64,000 bases of DNA from DASWUZ01 sp036401375 (GTDB lineage Bacteria; Acidobacteriota; Terriglobia; Terriglobales; Acidobacteriaceae): positions 399,937 to 463,936 of the forward strand of contig DASWVB010000012.1 in the NCBI GenBank assembly GCA_036401375.1, written 5' to 3'. Every line of letters starts with the position of its first letter. Position 1 is the stretch's first letter. The translations under genes and the position numbers were made by a program. The notes below the pieces were generated by a model. That model had not been told where the DNA came from. It was given only the letters and a program-made list of their open reading frames with translations, and did not search any database. Below, one piece after another: positions 61,010 through 64,000 of this stretch.

Positions 61010-63319
61010 TCAGGAGATCCCGCGCGGCCTCACCGCGAAGAAGTAAGCGGGGACGGGATTTCCGTTCGCATCGGGCAGGCTGGGATTGATGGTCGAGCTA
61101 TCGGTCAGCGATTTGACGTCGATCACGTGCACCAGGTCGTCTCCCGCAGTACCTACGAAAAACTGCAGGTTGTTGGGGCTGAAGATGCCGGCCAGAGGAG
61201 CGGTCGCTGCCCCGGTGAGCGGAACGGCAGTGATCGTACCCGCAGAGGGGCCGGCAGCCGAGACCTTATAGGCGGGCAGAACGGCGCCGGGCGTGGTCGT
61301 GCCGGAGTAGGTCACGAAGGCGAGCGAGGAATCCGTCGATGTAACCACCTGGTTGATGGCGGTGGGTGTGACCGGCAGCGGCAGCTGGGCGAAGCCGGTG
61401 GTGAATTGCAGCGTGGTGTTCGAGGCCGCGTCAGGACAGGCGCCGGTGGGCAGAGTGGTGAAGATGTCGGTGAGCGTGGAGGGGATGGCGCTTGCTCCGA
61501 TGACGTGCCTGCCGTCCGCGGTAGCATTCAGATCGTCTGTGGCCGGGTCGACGTCACTCGTCGCGGGGTAGTAGGGCGGGATCGAAGCGTTGTTATAGCA
61601 GTAGCTGCGCGCGGTGGTGGAGGTGCCGGAGAGAAAGGCCCCCACGGCCGGATTGGCGACACTCAGGTCGGGGGAGCAGTAAGGGTCCAGACCGGAGTTG
61701 TCGAGCGGACAGCTGGCGGGCGCCTTCTGCGCAGTTGGAATGGTGTATGTGCTCCAGCCGGTGGCGTCGCTGTGGACGTAGAGCGCGTTCGGCCCGGTGA
61801 TGTAGACGGTGCTGTTGTCACTGCTGTAGGAGGCGCGGGTCGCGACGCCGCCGATCGTCGAAGTGATACCGCTGCTGGGCGAATAGAGGAAGATGAGCTG
61901 GCGCACCTGGTCGCAGATGACCAGAGTAGTGCCGAGGGGCGATACCGCCAGCACGACTCCGGGAACGCTGGTGTCTTCCTTGGTCAGGCTGTTCGCGTTG
62001 GCGTTGTAGATCATCAGCTCGCGGTAGTTGCCGAAGTAGAGGCTGCCGCCGAGAGGATCGATGACCATGGAGTTGGGGATGTAGGGCATCTTCACCGGGC
62101 TGCTGGCGGTGCTCGTACTGAGGTCGAAGTGGCTGAAGTAGGAGGAGTAGGGACTGGCCAGCCAGAGCAGGGTGCTGCTGTTGCCAGGAGACTGGAAGGT
62201 GAGGGTATTGCTGGCTACCGGCAGTCCGGTACCGCCAAACTGCCCGATCTTGTTTATGGGGGACGGGTTGCAGCCCGGCGGCAGGCAGAGTGCGCTGATC
62301 TGGGCAATGCCTGGGAAGGTCGTCGAGACGGAGGTGCTTCCTGAACCCTTGCCGCTCAACGGGATGGCCTGCTGATTGGTAGTCGTGAAAGTGAGTACAA
62401 GGCCGGTCAGAGGGTTGCCCTGGGTGTCGGTGGCAGTGACGGTGAGCGGTACCGGTGCGGTGCCCGTCACCGGGATGATGCCCGAGGGGCCCGCGGGCGC
62501 GGCTGGAGCACTCAGGGTAATGTTCTGCGGGGCGCAGGTGGCGAAGTAGCCCGTGTTCAGGTTGACCGCGGAGATGTTGGCAGAGATCACGGTGGTCCCG
62601 GGCAGCGCCGCGGTTGCAACGCCGAACTGGTCGATTCCAACGACAGCCGGGGTCTGCGGGTTGAAGCTGACGTGCCCCAGGTTGCAGATGCAGTCGGGGA
62701 CGCCGTTTGCGGGGTTGTTAGTGCAGCCGTTGAATCCGTTGGTGGCGTTGCCGTAGGGGGAGCAGAAGGGCTGGGTTGTGGAACCTCCGACGTACGCCGT
62801 CAGGTCGAGCTGGGATGTATGGTTCTGCGAGACGCAGCTGTTCCCGATGCTGAGGCTGGCGCTGGTGACGGGTGGATGGACGTAGATGGTGACGGGATTA
62901 CTGGTCGCGCCTCCCCCCTGCGCGGTGAGGTGCGCCGTCCCGCTCGAGGCGGGCGGGTTGCAGATGGTGAAGTCGGCGATGCCTCCGCCGCTGTTGCGGT
63001 TCCATGTGCCCGCGCAGATCTGGGCTGACGGGGACAGGTCGGCGAGGGCCTTGTTGTCAGAACCATAGGTGAAAGTGGAGTCAATCTTGTTGCTGTTGCA
63101 GTCGTAAGCCTGGGGGGCCTGGATGGGCGCGGTCTGTCCGTACGACAGAGAGATGCCGGTGAACTCGGGCGGGAGCACGATCGAGTTGACGTCGGTGACC
63201 TTTTTGCCGAAGCCGGCGTTGGCGCAATACGCCGTAGCGGGAGTGCCACAACCTACGACCGATAGACCGATGGGAAGGGTAAGAAGAAAGAGCGCAATCA
63301 GGGTCAAATACCGGTACAT
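61010..63319 (-). CDS. Large secreted Ig-like/beta-propeller lipoprotein
   Basis: About 769 residues from an ATG at 63319 that has a strong GGGGAGG ribosome binding site. The signal peptide ends in a lipobox-like LPIGLSVVGC. Ig-like parts follow (VNSIVLPPEFTGISLSYG; SLSIGNSCVSQNHTSQLDLTA; a Big-type VPLTVTATDTQGNPLTGLVL). From about 410 a propeller-like region has SPYSSYFSHFDLSTSTA, SMVIDPLGGSLYFGNY, VLAVSPLGTTLVICD and IFSPNNLQFFVGTAGDDLVHV. Several Cys residues suggest disulfides. This is the same style as the two giant proteins at 44-55.6 kb. The frame is open to 63424, but the lipobox favours 63319. Confidence 0.85.
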   Translation of the reverse strand: MYRYLTLIALFLLTLPIGLSVVGCGTPATAYCANAGFGKKVTDVNSIVLPPEFTGISLSYGQTAPIQAPQAYDCNSNKIDSTFTYGSDNKALADLSPSAQICAGTWNRNSGGGIADFTICNPPASSGTAHLTAQGGGATSNPVTIYVHPPVTSASLSIGNSCVSQNHTSQLDLTAYVGGSTTQPFCSPYGNATNGFNGCTNNPANGVPDCICNLGHVSFNPQTPAVVGIDQFGVATAALPGTTVISANISAVNLNTGYFATCAPQNITLSAPAAPAGPSGIIPVTGTAPVPLTVTATDTQGNPLTGLVLTFTTTNQQAIPLSGKGSGSTSVSTTFPGIAQISALCLPPGCNPSPINKIGQFGGTGLPVASNTLTFQSPGNSSTLLWLASPYSSYFSHFDLSTSTASSPVKMPYIPNSMVIDPLGGSLYFGNYRELMIYNANANSLTKEDTSVPGVVLAVSPLGTTLVICDQVRQLIFLYSPSSGITSTIGGVATRASYSSDNSTVYITGPNALYVHSDATGWSTYTIPTAQKAPASCPLDNSGLDPYCSPDLSVANPAVGAFLSGTSTTARSYCYNNASIPPYYPATSDVDPATDDLNATADGRHVIGASAIPSTLTDIFTTLPTGACPDAASNTTLQFTTGFAQLPLPVTPTAINQVVTSTDSSLAFVTYSGTTTPGAVLPAYKVSAAGPSAGTITAVPLTGAATAPLAGIFSPNNLQFFVGTAGDDLVHVIDVKSLTDSSTINPSLPDANGNPVPAYFFAVRPRGIS

Positions 63320-64000
63320 GAAACCTCCCCGCCAGGGCAAGGAAGCGCGCCGGGCGGTCTTGATGCCTATCGTGGCTCGAACAAGCTGAACAACCAGTGT
63401 AAAAGGCGTGGACTGCTTCGGCAAATGGGTCCGATGCCTGGGGAGGCAGGTTGGAGCGCCGCCCGTGCTTCGCCTTTCCTGCTTTGTCTATGCACTGGCT
63501 CTGTCTTTCTGCCGGCACTCTGTGTTTCTCTGCTGCTTTCCTGTTATGTGTTCGAGCAGAGAGGCTCGTCTTGTGCTTAGACTTGCCGGGGCCGGGATGG
63601 TATACCGGGTTCCCTCAGCGGCTAAAGCCGCTTGTTTTTGAGGGGGTTAATGGCACGGCTGAAGCCGTGCCCCTTCAGGGCTGTCCTTTCTAGCCGAGGT
63701 GGCCCTTCTGGGCAGTCCCAGGGGGGCCAGCTCTCTTGTTGGCCGGAGTTATCGCCATCCAATCAAGGCTAGGTGTCCCTTCAGGCAGTAGCATTCATTG
63801 AGGGGTTGTTTTTGCCTCAGCGGCTAAAGCCGCTTCTTTTCCGGGGGTGGTCAATGGCACGGCTGAAGCCGTGCCCCTTCAGGGGTGTGCTTTCGAGCCG
63901 AGGTGGCCCTTCTGGGCTTTCTAGGGGAGCCAGCTCTCTTGTTGGCCGGAGTCATCGCCATCCAATCAAGGCTAGGTGTCCCTTCAGGCAGTAGCATTCA
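63320..64000. other. Terminal non-coding DNA with duplicated palindromic unit
   Basis: No gene is supported. The first 290 bases have no feature apart from the lipoprotein promoter. The rest is the tandem duplication described next. Confidence 0.6.
63613..64000. repeat. Tandem duplication (about 203 bp) of a composite REP-like unit
   Basis: A unit beginning CCTCAGCGGCTAAAGCCGCTT occurs at 63613 and 63815, offset 202. Each copy has GCGGCT/AGCCGC, then GGCACGGCTGAAGCCGTGCC, then a shared tail ending GGCAGTAGCATTCA (63784-63797 and 63987-64000, offset 203). Copy 2 reaches the end of the window, so the array may continue. The copies differ by small substitutions and indels, showing that the duplication is not brand new. 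Confidence 0.9.

Overview
The window looks like chromosomal DNA from an acidobacterium, most likely of the Terriglobia/Acidobacteriaceae type. The GC-rich coding style, an Oar-like TonB-dependent receptor with an N-terminal carboxypeptidase-regulatory domain, very large secreted Ig/NHL/FG-GAP proteins, Ser/Thr kinases fused to TPR arrays, a BlaI/M56 pair and dispersed GGCACGGCT/AGCCGTGCC palindromes all point that way. This assignment is inference from gene content; there is no rRNA in the window.

Layout. 0.4-7.6 kb is housekeeping: PgeF/YfiH-like protein, HU/IHF-family protein, a dolichyl-phosphate-sugar-type glycosyltransferase, an RlmI-like rRNA methyltransferase and a bifunctional (p)ppGpp synthetase/hydrolase. 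7.7-13.9 kb is a compact L-rhamnose catabolic cassette: isomerase, kinase and aldolase/dehydrogenase fusion on the minus strand, with a divergent RhaT symporter. An Oar-like outer-membrane receptor follows at 14.2-17.4 kb. 17.7-24.9 kb holds a less familiar trio: an FAD amine-oxidase/desaturase-like enzyme converging on an acetoacetate-decarboxylase-like protein, which is itself translationally coupled (ATGA) to a 1329-residue kinase-ATPase-TPR regulator. 25.2-28.9 kb has a lone Flp pilin, a small secreted protein, an MFS transporter and a LacI regulator.

29.4-33.1 kb is a membrane Ser/Thr kinase with a TolB-like domain and a long TPR array. 33.3-35.3 kb is a BlaI/M56 sensor pair with two operator-like sites. 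It is followed by a non-coding stretch with an unusual 43-bp-periodic array of GGTTA/AGTAACC words. 35.9-38.7 kb is a secreted L-type-lectin/Ig protein with a clear terminator. 39.0-43.9 kb has tRNA-Pro, tRNA-His and tRNA-Arg, a DUF4112 protein, an antitoxin with a doubly broken ParE toxin, DUF72, a YheT-type hydrolase and a minisatellite. 44.0-55.6 kb is two giant secreted beta-propeller/Ig/IPT proteins. 55.9-63.3 kb has a doubled DUF3761 protein, a UBP zinc finger, a phosphofructokinase, a truncated TIR domain in repeat-rich DNA, a GNAT-like protein and a propeller lipoprotein. The last 0.6 kb is a tandem duplication of a palindrome-rich unit.

How the parts work together: the rhamnose genes form a complete uptake-to-lactate/DHAP route, and the nearby outer-membrane receptor might serve it, although nothing in the sequence proves that link. 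The BlaI/M56 pair should be self-regulating. The kinase/ADC-like/FAD locus is the best candidate for an undescribed function. Starts, domain limits and family names come from reading the translations by eye; no database search was run.
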